Source: Nocardia vaccinii NBRC 15922
Lineage (GTDB): Bacteria; Actinomycetota; Actinomycetes; Mycobacteriales; Mycobacteriaceae
Length of the DNA: 64,000 nucleotides
Assembly (NCBI RefSeq): GCF_001613305.1
Contig: NZ_BDCC01000009.1
Span: 186,001 to 250,000 of the forward strand
Reading direction: 5' to 3'
A program made the translations under genes and the position numbers. The notes beneath the pieces were generated by a model. The model had not been told where the DNA came from, did not search any database, and worked only from the letters and a program-made list of their open reading frames with translations. How positions within the stretch are numbered: the stretch's first letter is position 1; every line of letters starts with the position of its first letter. This document shows positions 30,978 through 40,078 of the stretch, in pieces.

Positions 30978-32131
30978 GAACAGGCCCCTCCGCCCACATA
31001 ACGCCGCACGACCCGCCCACGCGGCGAGCACACGATCTCGTAGTGGATGGTACCCAGCAGATCGGCCCATCGCTGCGGATGCGGCTGTCCGGGACCGCCG
31101 CCGAACAGCACCGCGGTATCGCCCTCCCGGACCCCGGTGGCATCGCCTCCCAGATCGACCACCAGCTGGTCCATGCACACCCGGCCGACGCTCGGATAGT
31201 CGCGTTCGCCGATGCGCACCGAGATCCGCCCACCCAGCGCGCGGAACACGCCGTCTGCGTATCCGGCCGGAATCAGCGCCACAGTGGTGTCGCGCGGTGC
31301 TACCCACTCGTGCCCGTACGACACGCCCTCCCCCTCGGCGACCCGTTTGACCAGTACGACCTGCGCCTGGAACGTCATCGCGGGACGAAGCCCGAATCCA
31401 TCCTCCTCGATCGGCGACAGCCCGTACATCGCGATACCGGGCCGGACCATGTCGAAGGTGAGATCGGGCCGGGCCAGCGCGGCGGCCGAATTGGCCAGAT
31501 GGGCGAGTTCGGGCTCGAGCCCGAACTCCTTCGCGGCGGCAATCGCCTCCAGCAGCCGATCGCGCTGCGAATCGTTACCCGGATGCTGCGGGGTGTCGGC
31601 GTGGGCAAGATGGGAGAAGATCGCCCGGAACCGAACCGCGCGCTCGTCGACCAGTTCCCGCAGCAGCTGCAGGACCTGCGGATATTCGATATCGGAGACG
31701 CCGTTGCGATTCAATCCGGTGTCCACCTTGAGCGAAACCGTGGCGGTCACACCGGTGGCGCGCGCGGCCTGTTCGATCGCCCGCAACTGCCACACCGAGG
31801 ACACGCCGAGCTCGATATCCGCGGCGACCGCCGCGGAGTAATCGGCGTCGACCACGTTGAGCCAGCTCAGGATCGGCGCACGAATCCCCGCGGCCCGCAG
31901 GTCCAGCGCCTCGGCGATGGTGGTGACCCCGAGTTCGGCGGCGCCCGCGGCCAGCGCGGCCCGTCCCACCTGCACCGCACCGTGGTTGTAACCGTCGCCC
32001 TTGACCACGGCCATGACCCCGGCGCCACCGGCATACTCGCGCAGCACACGCACGTTGTGTGCGATGGCGTCCAGGTCGACGACTGTCTCCACCTGCGCTG
32101 CTGTGCTGTTCACGGCTACCGATCCTGCCAT
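30974..32131 (-). CDS. alr: alanine racemase
   Basis: PLP enzyme interconverting L- and D-alanine for peptidoglycan. 385 residues from the ATG at 32131 (MAGSVAVNSTAAQ). PLP lysine K44 lies in AVVKGDGYNHG; the second catalytic tyrosine is in EGVSYGHEWV, and VGRVCMDQLVVDL is conserved. An upstream ATG at 32170 is possible but has a poorer context. First gene of the alr-hydrolase-tsaE cluster. Confidence 0.97.
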   Translation of the reverse strand: MAGSVAVNSTAAQVETVVDLDAIAHNVRVLREYAGGAGVMAVVKGDGYNHGAVQVGRAALAAGAAELGVTTIAEALDLRAAGIRAPILSWLNVVDADYSAAVAADIELGVSSVWQLRAIEQAARATGVTATVSLKVDTGLNRNGVSDIEYPQVLQLLRELVDERAVRFRAIFSHLAHADTPQHPGNDSQRDRLLEAIAAAKEFGLEPELAHLANSAAALARPDLTFDMVRPGIAMYGLSPIEEDGFGLRPAMTFQAQVVLVKRVAEGEGVSYGHEWVAPRDTTVALIPAGYADGVFRALGGRISVRIGERDYPSVGRVCMDQLVVDLGGDATGVREGDTAVLFGGGPGQPHPQRWADLLGTIHYEIVCSPRGRVVRRYVGGGACS

Positions 32132-32260
32132 TGCCGGACCTCGGGCCGTCGTCCGGTCGGTCCGGGGCATCGAAGAGACGCTTGCTTGGAGCGCACTCCA
32201 GGTACTTACCGTTGATCGTAGGGGCCGACAGGGCCCCTACCACTGACATGGAAGGTTCCC

Positions 32261-33079
32261 ATGAGCAAAGTTTGGTTCATTACCGGTGTGTCGCGTGGAT
32301 TCGGCCGCGAGTGGGCGATCGCGGCGCTCGAGCGGGGCGACCGGGTCGCCGGAACCGCGCGCGAGGTGAGCACTCTCGACGATCTGACCGCCGAATATCC
32401 CGACACCTTCCTGGCGCTGCACCTGGACGTCACCGACCGAGACGCGGATTTCGCGGCGGTGCGGCAGGCCGCGGAGCACTTCGGGCGGCTCGACATCGTG
32501 GTGAACAACGCCGGTTACGGCCACTTCGGCATGATCGAAGAGCTCACCGAGCAAGAGGTTCGCGCACAGCTGGAGACGAATCTGTTCGGCGCGCTGTGGG
32601 TGACACAGGCGGCGCTGCCGATTCTCCGCGCGCAGGGCAGCGGTCACATCATCCAGGTGTCGAGCATCGGCGGGATCAGCGCGTTCCCGAATGTGGGCGC
32701 GTACCACGCGTCGAAGTGGGCGCTGGAGGGGTTCTCCCAGTCCCTCGCCCAGGAAGTGGCCGATTTCGGCATCCACGTCACCCTGATCGAACCGGGCGGT
32801 TTCAGCACCGATTGGGCGGGCCCGTCCGCGAAGCGCAGCACCCCGAATCCGGCATACGACGCGGTTCGGGCCGTGCGCGAGAAGCAGCGGGCCGAACGCA
32901 GCGTCGGCGAGCCGAGTGGCACCCGAGAGGCCATCCTGCAAGTGGTCGACGCCGAGAAACCGCCGCTGCGCATCTTCTTCGGGGTGGATCCGCTGGGCAT
33001 CGCGACCGCGGACTACGAGTCCCGGCTGGCGCAGTGGCGCGAATGGGACAAGGTATCCGAACTCGCTCAGGGATCCTGA
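32261..33079 (+). CDS. SDR-family oxidoreductase
   Basis: 272-residue short-chain dehydrogenase with a Rossmann core: TGVSRGFGREW (residues 8-18), NNAGYGHFG (82-90), catalytic Ser near 134-135 (VSSIGG) and YHASK (Y148, K152). The VSRGFG turn suggests NADP(H) preference. GGAAGG precedes the ATG. It is divergent from alr and convergent with the NAD(P)HX gene. No clear substrate; monocistronic. Confidence 0.88.
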   Translation: MSKVWFITGVSRGFGREWAIAALERGDRVAGTAREVSTLDDLTAEYPDTFLALHLDVTDRDADFAAVRQAAEHFGRLDIVVNNAGYGHFGMIEELTEQEVRAQLETNLFGALWVTQAALPILRAQGSGHIIQVSSIGGISAFPNVGAYHASKWALEGFSQSLAQEVADFGIHVTLIEPGGFSTDWAGPSAKRSTPNPAYDAVRAVREKQRAERSVGEPSGTREAILQVVDAEKPPLRIFFGVDPLGIATADYESRLAQWREWDKVSELAQGS

Positions 33080-33126
33080 CCGGCGGATCACCAGAAGGTC
33101 TGTACCGCTGGATGATTCGGCGGCCG

Positions 33127-34572
33127 TTACGGCGCGGCGAGGGTGCGCAGGGTCTGAATCGCCGGACGCAGGTGATGCAGCAGCGGGGTCGCCGAGATGG
33201 GAGCCCCCGGGCCGCTGGGAGATTCGGCGTGGGCGGCGAGGTTGGCCGCCAGGGCGTGGACCCGGGCGGCTGCCGCGGCGGCCCAGGACGGGTCGCGTCC
33301 GGCCGCCAGCAATGCGCCGATGATGCCGGACAGCACGTCGCCCGCGCCCGCGGTGGCGGCCCAGGACCCGCCCGCCTCGTTGATCAGGGTCGGGCGGCCG
33401 GGCGCGGCGATCAGCGTGGCACGACCTTTCAACAGTACTGTGACCTGCCATTTCTCGGCGAGGTCGCGTACAGCCGCCACCCGGTCCGGCCCCGGCTGCA
33501 CACCGGTGAGGCGGGTGAACTCACCGGCGTGCGGGGTCAGCACGGTCGGCGTGGGGCGACCGGAGACCAGAGCGGGATCGGCGGCCACCAGGGTCAGCGC
33601 GTCCGCGTCGACGACCACCGGCAGGTCCGTCGCGAGGATTTCCGAAAGCCGTTCGCGGGCAGCGTCGTCGGTGCCGCCGCCGGGGCCCGTCACCCATGCC
33701 TGCACCCGGCCCGTGGATGAAACCGTCTCGGCGGCGATGACTTCCGGGAAATTCGCGAGCACCTGCGCCGCACCGGTCCCGGCGTAACGCACCATCCCCG
33801 AGGTCGCCGCCACCGCCGCGCCGGTACACAGCACCGCCGCACCCGGATATGTCGCGCTCCCGGCGCAGATGCCGGTCACACCCTGGGTGTACTTGTCGTC
33901 GTGCGGGCCGGGGACCGGCCAGTTCGCGCCGATCGAACCCGGCTCCAATGCGCCGAGTTCGGGTTCGGGCAGGTGTAATCCGATGGGCACCAACTCGATT
34001 CGGCCGCACCAGGACGCGGCGAGCGCGTGCACCGGCTTGTACGCGCCGAACGTGACGGTCACATCCGCCCGCACCGCGGGCCCGTCCACCGCGCCGGTAT
34101 TTGGATCCACGCCACTGGGCAGATCTGCGGAGATGATCGGAACATCCACCGCCGCAACGAGTTCCGCAGCTCGCGGCCGCAGTGAACCGTGGCCGGAGAT
34201 GCCCACTATCCCGTCGACCACCAGATCGGGCGAGCCGATATCCTCCCGAATCCGCCCACTCGCACGACGCAGGGCCGCCAGCCCTTGCGCATGCGCCCGC
34301 TCGGGCGACAGCAGCACCGCCGACACCGCGACCCCGCGCCGCCGCAGCATCGCCCCCGCCCACAGCACATCGCCGCCGTTGTCCCCCGACCCGACCAGTA
34401 ACGTCACCGAACGCCCGGCCACCGCGCCGGTCCGCTCGCGTAATTCCCCCGCGACGACATTCGCCAGCCCGTATGCCGCCCGGCGCATCGGCACACCCGC
34501 CGCGACCCGTCCGAACAGCTCCGTCTCCGCCGCCCGAACCTCGTCGGCCGTGTAATACCCGCGCACCGCCAT
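33127..34572 (-). CDS. nnr: bifunctional NAD(P)H-hydrate epimerase/dehydratase
   Basis: Repairs hydrated NAD(P)H. 481 residues: N-terminal YjeF epimerase domain (about 1-215, with VGSGDNGGDVLWAG and DLPSGVDPNTG) and C-terminal ribokinase-like ADP/ATP-dependent dehydratase (about 225-480, with LTPHAGEFTRL and the catalytic ATAGAGDVLSGIIGALLA). The ATG at 34572 has AGGAGG seven bases upstream. Matches Rv3433c in the reference order. Confidence 0.95.
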   Translation of the reverse strand: MAVRGYYTADEVRAAETELFGRVAAGVPMRRAAYGLANVVAGELRERTGAVAGRSVTLLVGSGDNGGDVLWAGAMLRRRGVAVSAVLLSPERAHAQGLAALRRASGRIREDIGSPDLVVDGIVGISGHGSLRPRAAELVAAVDVPIISADLPSGVDPNTGAVDGPAVRADVTVTFGAYKPVHALAASWCGRIELVPIGLHLPEPELGALEPGSIGANWPVPGPHDDKYTQGVTGICAGSATYPGAAVLCTGAAVAATSGMVRYAGTGAAQVLANFPEVIAAETVSSTGRVQAWVTGPGGGTDDAARERLSEILATDLPVVVDADALTLVAADPALVSGRPTPTVLTPHAGEFTRLTGVQPGPDRVAAVRDLAEKWQVTVLLKGRATLIAAPGRPTLINEAGGSWAATAGAGDVLSGIIGALLAAGRDPSWAAAAAARVHALAANLAAHAESPSGPGAPISATPLLHHLRPAIQTLRTLAAP

Positions 34573-34880
34573 CGCTCGCCTCCTACCCACCGACCGGGCA
34601 CACCCGACGACAGCAGACTACGCCGCAACACCGGACGTCCCGGCCGACCGCACAGTCGACGCGACGAGATTCGGCGGCTCGGGGAAAGGCCGGCGCGCAC
34701 CGCGCTCGGCATGTCTGTTCAGCAACGCACCCGGCAGTCTTCGACATCACCGGACGTCGTCGAACGCAATTGCCCGACGCCCCCGCGGTTCGACAGCGGC
34801 CGTTCTCGTACCGCGTCCGCCGAACCGCACAACGGCGCTGCGGCGAACCGGGGTGGTCGGGCGGGGCTAGGCTGGGCGAC
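34573..34880. other. 308-base divergent region between nnr and cupredoxin gene
   Basis: No gene or strong hairpin seen. Promoters for both divergent genes must lie here. Confidence 0.45.
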
Positions 34881-35303
34881 ATGCCGATGGACTGGAGTCG
34901 CCGGAACTTTCTGCACACCGGATTCGGGGTCGCCGCACTCGCGGGAGCGCTGCTGATGAGCGGATGTGGTTCCGGGACAACAACATCCGCCCCTACCTCG
35001 AGTCCGGCCGCGGCATCGGGGTCCTCGACCGCGGCGGCGGCGCCCACGGGGGCGGTGCGGGTCGAGGTCAAGAATATGCAGTTCTCCCCCGACGCGGTCA
35101 CCATCAAGGCCGGCGGCACCGTGACGTGGAATTTCGCCGACCGATTCCCGCACGCGGTGCAGGGCATCGGCGACAGCGCGATGGGGATCAACAGCCCGAT
35201 CTTCAACACGGGCACGTGGAGTCACACGTTCACCGTCCCGGGCACATATCGCTACCTGTGCCCGCTGCACCCCGATATGCACGGCACCGTCACGGTGCAG
35301 TAG
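34881..35303 (+). CDS. cupredoxin-domain lipoprotein
   Basis: 140-residue blue-copper-like lipoprotein. The N-terminus SRRNFLHTGF resembles a Tat signal and ends in a lipobox LLMSGC (C29); a Ser/Ala-rich linker follows. The plastocyanin-type domain (about 58-140) supplies likely copper ligands H91 (FPHAV), C127, H130 (LCPLHPD) and M133. Possible roles are electron transfer or copper handling; no oxidase is adjacent. Bases just after the stop repeat the last coding bases (ACGGCACCGT.ACGGTGC, 35280 and 35310). Confidence 0.88.
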   Translation: MPMDWSRRNFLHTGFGVAALAGALLMSGCGSGTTTSAPTSSPAAASGSSTAAAAPTGAVRVEVKNMQFSPDAVTIKAGGTVTWNFADRFPHAVQGIGDSAMGINSPIFNTGTWSHTFTVPGTYRYLCPLHPDMHGTVTVQ

Positions 35304-35340
35304 CCGATACGCACGGCACCGTGACGGTGCGGCAGCCGGA

Positions 35341-35880
35341 TCAGTACGCCGAGAACACGCGGTCGATCGTGCCGTAGCGGTGGGCCGCGTAGTTGCAGGC
35401 GGCGCTGATGTTGGCGACCGGGTCGTAGATGTCCCACGACGTGCCGTCCACGTGATAGGCGCGGAAGGTGGGGTCGATGACCTGCATCAGACCTTTGGAG
35501 GGGATGCCGCGGGCGGCATTCGAGTCGGTCAGGTTGATCGCCCGCGGATTGCCACCGGATTCCCGCATGATGTTCCGGTGAATCCCTTCGTAGCTGCCGG
35601 GAATGCCGCGCTGCGACATGACGAACTGCGCGTTGCGGATCCAGCCGTCCAGATTGTTCGGGAAGGCGGGCGGTATCAATTGCGGCAGCGGCTGCGGAAG
35701 CGGCTGGATGAGCTGCTGCAACTGGGCCTGCTGCGCCGGCGGCAGTTGATTCTGCAGTTGCTGGGCCTGCTGCTGCAGCTGCGGCGGCAGTCCCGGGATG
35801 AGCGTTTCGGCGTTCGCGGCCACGGGGGCCACCGCGACGGCGGCGAGCAGGGTCAGGGGGATCAGTTTTCGAAGATGCAT
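35341..35880 (-). CDS. secreted lytic transglycosylase (SLT domain)
   Basis: 179-residue exported peptidoglycan lyase. Signal peptide about residues 1-24 (TLLAAVAVAPVAANA), Gln/Pro-rich linker (33-70), then a single SLT domain with catalytic E107 in IMRESGGNP, GLMQVI and the closing ISAACNYAAHRYG. A Gln-rich linker is typical of nocardial transglycosylases. Convergent with the cupredoxin gene. Confidence 0.9.
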   Translation of the reverse strand: MHLRKLIPLTLLAAVAVAPVAANAETLIPGLPPQLQQQAQQLQNQLPPAQQAQLQQLIQPLPQPLPQLIPPAFPNNLDGWIRNAQFVMSQRGIPGSYEGIHRNIMRESGGNPRAINLTDSNAARGIPSKGLMQVIDPTFRAYHVDGTSWDIYDPVANISAACNYAAHRYGTIDRVFSAY

Positions 35881-36490
35881 GTCGACTGGGTTTCTGACAG
35901 CGCGACGGTACCCGCGAGCGCTCGGCTCGACCTGGCGGTCGAAGCGTTCGCCGCTACCTGTCCGCTTGTCGGTTGTGTTGTGGGAGTTGGAGATTCAGTT
36001 ATCCGAAGACATGACGGATACGCGCGGTCTCACACCGGCCCGGAACCGGCGACAGCCGACGCTGCCGTGACGACGAATGTCGCGAAAGCGGTCGTGTCCA
36101 TACGCTGGAGATTTGCTCTTGGCTCATCTCGGCAAGTCACAGAATGGTCGCGACAAATGAACTAAAGGTTAACGAAAGGATAACTAAACCTATTTCAGAA
36201 AGAGATATATCTAACTCTCGGTCACCGGAGCAGGTTCGAGCACACCCGTGTGACCAGCGCAATGGCACTACAGTGACACCCCACCGGCCACATCACACGA
36301 CCGTGACGCCAGGAAGGCGTGCGTTATCCGACAGTGACTCCTCGGCCCCGATCGAACAGCCTCGGCGCGCCGCATCCGGGTGTGCGCGGTATGCCGCGAG
36401 GATGCCGCACCGTCAGCCGAGAACGTCTCGACTCCAGTGCCGCCGAACCCGGCGAGACCGGATCGGGCTCATCTGATCGCGACCGAACGC
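35881..36490. other. 610-base gene-free region upstream of the transglycosylase gene
   Basis: Includes an AT-rich island (about 36160-36215) in otherwise GC-rich DNA. Small frames here are unconvincing. I looked on the minus strand for the c-di-AMP (ydaO) riboswitch known upstream of some actinobacterial wall hydrolases and found no good match to its conserved core. Confidence 0.55.
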
Positions 36491-38356
36491 CTACTCGACC
36501 GTGACGGATTTGGCGAGGTTGCGCGGCTTGTCGATGTCGTAACCGCGAGTCTGCGCCACCTCGGCGGCGAAGATCTGCAGCGGGACCGTCGACAGCAGCG
36601 GCTGGAAAAGGGTTGGCGCGGCGGGGATTTCGATCAGGTGGTCGGCGAAGGGGCGCACGGTGTCGTCCCCCTCCTCGGCGATCACGATGGTGCTCGCGCC
36701 ACGGGCCTGGATCTCGCGGATATTGCTGAGCAGTTTGGAGTGCAGCACCGCGCGGCCCTTCGGCGAGGGCATCACCACGATGACCGGCAGGCCGTCCTCG
36801 ATCAGCGCGATCGGACCGTGCTTGAGCTCACCCGCGGCGAAACCCTCGGCGTGCATATACGCCAGTTCCTTGAGCTTGAGCGCACCCTCGAGGGCCACCG
36901 GATAGCCGACGTGACGCCCCAGGAACAACACCGTCGAGGCGTTGGCGAACCGCCGCGCGACCTCGCGCACCTGCGGCGCGGTCTCCAGCACGCGCTCCAC
37001 CAGTTCCGGCATGGACTCGAGTTGACCGAATTCGCGCGCCACCTCGTCCGGGTACTTGGTCCCGCGTGCCTGCGCGAGGGCAAGGCCGACAAGGTAATTC
37101 GCCGTGATCTGGGCCAGGAACGCCTTGGTGGAGGCGACCCCGATCTCCGGACCCGTGCGGGTGTACACCACCGCATCGGACTCCCGTGGGATCTGCGCGC
37201 CATTGGTATTGCAGATGGCCAGCACGCGCGCCTTCTGCTCCTTGGCGTGCCGCACCGCCTCGAGCGTATCCGCGGTCTCCCCGGACTGCGAGATCGCCAC
37301 GACCAGCGTGGAACGGTCCAGAACCGGGTCGCGATAACGGAATTCGCTGGCCAGTTCCACCTCGACGGGCAGCCGCGTCCAGTGTTCGATGGCGTATTTG
37401 GCGAGCAGACCCGCGTGATACGAACTGCCGCAGGCGACGACGAAGACCTTGTCGAACTCGCGCAACTCCTGATCGGCCAGGCGCTGTTCGTCCAGCACGA
37501 TCCGACCCTTGTCGAAATGCCCGATCAAGGTGTCGGCGACCCCGGCGGGCTGCTCCTCGATCTCCTTGAGCATGAAGTAATCGTGACCGCCCTTTTCCGC
37601 CGCGGCCAGATCCCAGTCGATGGAGAAGGGGCGGGTGGGCACACCGGAATTGCCGTAGAAATCGGTGACCGTGTACCCGTCGGCGGTGATCACCACCACC
37701 TGATCCTGCCCGAGTTCGACTGCCTCCCTGGTGTGTTCGATGAACGCGGTCACATCCGAGGCGATGAACATCTCCCCTTTGCCGACGCCCACCACCAGCG
37801 GCGTCGACCGGCGCGCGGCCACGATCGTGCCCGGATGCGCGGCATGGGTGAACACCAGCGTGAACGCTCCCTCGAGCCGGCGCAGCACGGCCAGCGCGCT
37901 GGCGACGAAATCACCCGCGGTCGGACCGGAGGCATAGGCGCGCGAAACCAGATGCACCGCGACCTCGGTGTCGGTATCGCTGCGCAACTCCACCCCGGCG
38001 GACTCGAGTTCGTGACGCAGCGGAGCGAAATTCTCGATGATGCCGTTGTGCACCACGGCCACCGCACCCTCGGCATCGCGGTGCGGATGGGCGTTGCGGT
38101 CGGTCGGCGCGCCGTGCGTGGCCCATCGCGTGTGGCCCATCCCGGTGGTGCCGGCGAAGTTCGCCATCCCGGCATCGGTCAGCTCGGCCTCCAGATTGGC
38201 CAGGCGACCGGCTTTGCGTTCCACGGCGATCCCGCCCGCACCGTCCAGGATGGCCACGCCCGCGGAGTCGTATCCCCGGTACTCCATACGGCGCAGCGCG
38301 TCCACGACGACGCCGAGCGCGTCCCGGTATCCCACGTAGCCCACGATTCCGCACAT
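36491..38356 (-). CDS. glmS: glutamine--fructose-6-phosphate aminotransferase
   Basis: Makes glucosamine-6-phosphate, the first step toward UDP-GlcNAc. 621 residues starting MCGIVGYVGYRDALG, with the N-terminal nucleophile Cys2 exposed after Met removal. Glutaminase domain (1-about 240: GHTRWATHGAPTDRNAHPH), then two SIS domains (about 290-610; VACGSSYHAGL, SQSGETADT) and the end KPRNLAKSVTVE. Divergent from the pseudo-hydrolase gene; glmM, the next pathway enzyme, is 18 kb away at 56864. Confidence 0.98.
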   Translation of the reverse strand: MCGIVGYVGYRDALGVVVDALRRMEYRGYDSAGVAILDGAGGIAVERKAGRLANLEAELTDAGMANFAGTTGMGHTRWATHGAPTDRNAHPHRDAEGAVAVVHNGIIENFAPLRHELESAGVELRSDTDTEVAVHLVSRAYASGPTAGDFVASALAVLRRLEGAFTLVFTHAAHPGTIVAARRSTPLVVGVGKGEMFIASDVTAFIEHTREAVELGQDQVVVITADGYTVTDFYGNSGVPTRPFSIDWDLAAAEKGGHDYFMLKEIEEQPAGVADTLIGHFDKGRIVLDEQRLADQELREFDKVFVVACGSSYHAGLLAKYAIEHWTRLPVEVELASEFRYRDPVLDRSTLVVAISQSGETADTLEAVRHAKEQKARVLAICNTNGAQIPRESDAVVYTRTGPEIGVASTKAFLAQITANYLVGLALAQARGTKYPDEVAREFGQLESMPELVERVLETAPQVREVARRFANASTVLFLGRHVGYPVALEGALKLKELAYMHAEGFAAGELKHGPIALIEDGLPVIVVMPSPKGRAVLHSKLLSNIREIQARGASTIVIAEEGDDTVRPFADHLIEIPAAPTLFQPLLSTVPLQIFAAEVAQTRGYDIDKPRNLAKSVTVE

Positions 38357-38649
38357 GGGGACCCAGCGTACTGGGGCGCAACCAGGACAGCGACACGGCC
38401 GCGACATGCGCTCGCACGCGTGCCCGGCTGCGCTCGTTCGGCGCGGCAAAGGGGCACATTCGCTCGAGCGAAGGCATCGTACCGGGTGCGGGAGCCGGGC
38501 GTGTCGAGCTGCGGATGCCGGGACCGTCGCATGTCTTCACCCCGGAAAGCGCTGGCAGATGCGTTGCCGCCCGGATCGGCAGGCTCGGCGACGGCCCCGG
38601 GATCCGGCGAAACGCCGCCCGCGGGCGGCTATCGGATAAATTCGACGTC

Positions 38650-39510
38650 GTGTCGGCGTCTGTGAAATCGCTCCTGAGCACCCTGGCCAGCCCCGGCCCG
38701 CATCGGGTCCTGCACGGCAATCTCGGCATCGCCGGGCAGCCCGGTCTGGTGTGGACCCCGGAGACGGGTCTGAACCTGCCCGCCGTCGTCTTCGGGCACG
38801 GCTGGCTCACCGGTGCCGGCCGTTACCGCAAGCTGCTCGAACATCTCGCCTCCTGGGGTTTCGTCGCGGCCGCACCCGACACCGAGCGCGGACCGATCCC
38901 CTCGCACCTGAACCTGGCCACCGACCTGCTCACCACACTGGACATCTGCACCGGAGTGCGGCTGGGCGAAGGCAAGATCAGCGTTCATCCCGACAAACTG
39001 GCGCTGGCCGGTCACGGTATGGGGGCGGGTGCCGCGGTCATCGCGGCCTCGCGGCGCAAGGTCGCGGCCGTCGCCGCGCTCTATCCCGCGGTCACCGCAC
39101 CCTCGGCCGAATCCCTGGCCCCCGATATCGAAACGCCCGCCCTGATCCTGAGCGCCGGTGCGGATACCGATGCGGTCGGTTCCGATGCCGTCGCGCTGGC
39201 CGCCGCGTGGGGTGGTCCCGCGGTGCTGCGCTCGGTCGACGGCGCGTCGCGCAACGGCATCGTCCGTGGCCGCCGGGCCCTGTCCGCGCTGGGAGCGGCC
39301 AAATTCGAGCCCAAGACCGAACGCCTCACTCGCGGCCTGCTGGTCGGATACCTCACCTACCAGTTGCTGGGCGACAAGAAGTACAAGGCGTTCGCCGAAC
39401 CGGAAGAAGTGATCTCGCACACGGAGATCATCGATCCGCACGCGACCGAGGAACCTGAACCTCCGTCGAAGACGCAGCTGCTGCAGGTTGTCCAGCTCTT
39501 GCGCAAGTAG
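38650..39510 (+). CDS. Rv3438-like alpha/beta-hydrolase fold protein lacking the nucleophile Ser
   Basis: 286-residue protein of the dienelactone/PET hydrolase-like fold: VVFGHGWLTGAGRYRKLLE, then AGHGMGAGAAV where canonical GxSxG is needed, the strand AALYPAVTAPS, ILSAGADTDAVG (acid), and VDGASRNGI where a catalytic His usually follows Ala-Ser. Ser is replaced by Gly and His by Arg, so it is probably not a hydrolase. Start: GTG at 38650 (VSASVKSLL). Its position next to glmS is conserved with mycobacterial Rv3438; function unknown. Confidence 0.82.
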   Translation: MSASVKSLLSTLASPGPHRVLHGNLGIAGQPGLVWTPETGLNLPAVVFGHGWLTGAGRYRKLLEHLASWGFVAAAPDTERGPIPSHLNLATDLLTTLDICTGVRLGEGKISVHPDKLALAGHGMGAGAAVIAASRRKVAAVAALYPAVTAPSAESLAPDIETPALILSAGADTDAVGSDAVALAAAWGGPAVLRSVDGASRNGIVRGRRALSALGAAKFEPKTERLTRGLLVGYLTYQLLGDKKYKAFAEPEEVISHTEIIDPHATEEPEPPSKTQLLQVVQLLRK

Positions 39511-39745
39511 GCGGAACCATCTGGCGGACAGCGTGTTTCGCCCGATTTTCCCAATATCCCGCTGAGTTCGGCCGCCGAGCGCGGCACGGCCGTCGATCGG
39601 CCGATGCCCGATCGCAGCACGTCCGAGCACCGGGAGATCTGGCGGAAATATCCGGAAGCTGTGGAACCGGAACGGTTTCCGGGACGTCCAAGCAAGCACT
39701 GGAGACGTCGTACGTCGCGTGACGGAATGAAGAGGTGGCTGGAAA

Positions 39746-40078
39746 TTGGCTGGATTTCTCTCGGTGGACATCGAGGCACTGGGTAAAGCGGTGGTGTCGT
39801 TGCGCAACTCCGAACAGGTGCTGACCGATGCGATGAAGGCGATGGCCCAGGGCGGTCACGGCGATATCGGCCCGAAGGTGCTCAACGATGCCGCCGAGAG
39901 CTTCCAGCGCCGGTGGAAGTACGGGATCGAGCAGATCGGCAAGTCCGCCACATCCACCGCGGATGGCATCTCACAATGCCACGACGCCTATCAGGAGGCC
40001 GATACCGCCTTCGCCGAGGCCCTGTCCCAGGCGAAGTCCGTCGTCGACGGCACCTCCGGCGCACAGGTCAACGTATGA
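39746..40078 (+). CDS. small WXG100-like T7SS protein with YxxxD signal
   Basis: 110-residue helix-turn-helix protein. The turn carries RRWKYGI (W57, G60) in place of a strict WXG, and helix 2 ends in YQEAD (Y82-D86), the YxxxD/E type VII secretion signal. It overlaps the next gene by 4 bases (ATGA); such a pair of small signal-bearing partner and large WXG protein is typical of secreted heterodimers. The start codon is uncertain: TTG at 39746 or GTG at 39764. Confidence 0.8.
   Translation: MAGFLSVDIEALGKAVVSLRNSEQVLTDAMKAMAQGGHGDIGPKVLNDAAESFQRRWKYGIEQIGKSATSTADGISQCHDAYQEADTAFAEALSQAKSVVDGTSGAQVNV

Noticed and set aside
35881..36240. c-di-AMP (ydaO) riboswitch upstream of the transglycosylase gene
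   Set aside because: Considered because such leaders control wall hydrolases, but the conserved GGGGTGAATC-type core and pairing elements are not present on the minus strand.
36144..36476. Open frame of 110 residues upstream of glmS
   Set aside because: Crosses the AT-rich island, no ribosome binding site, no recognisable features.
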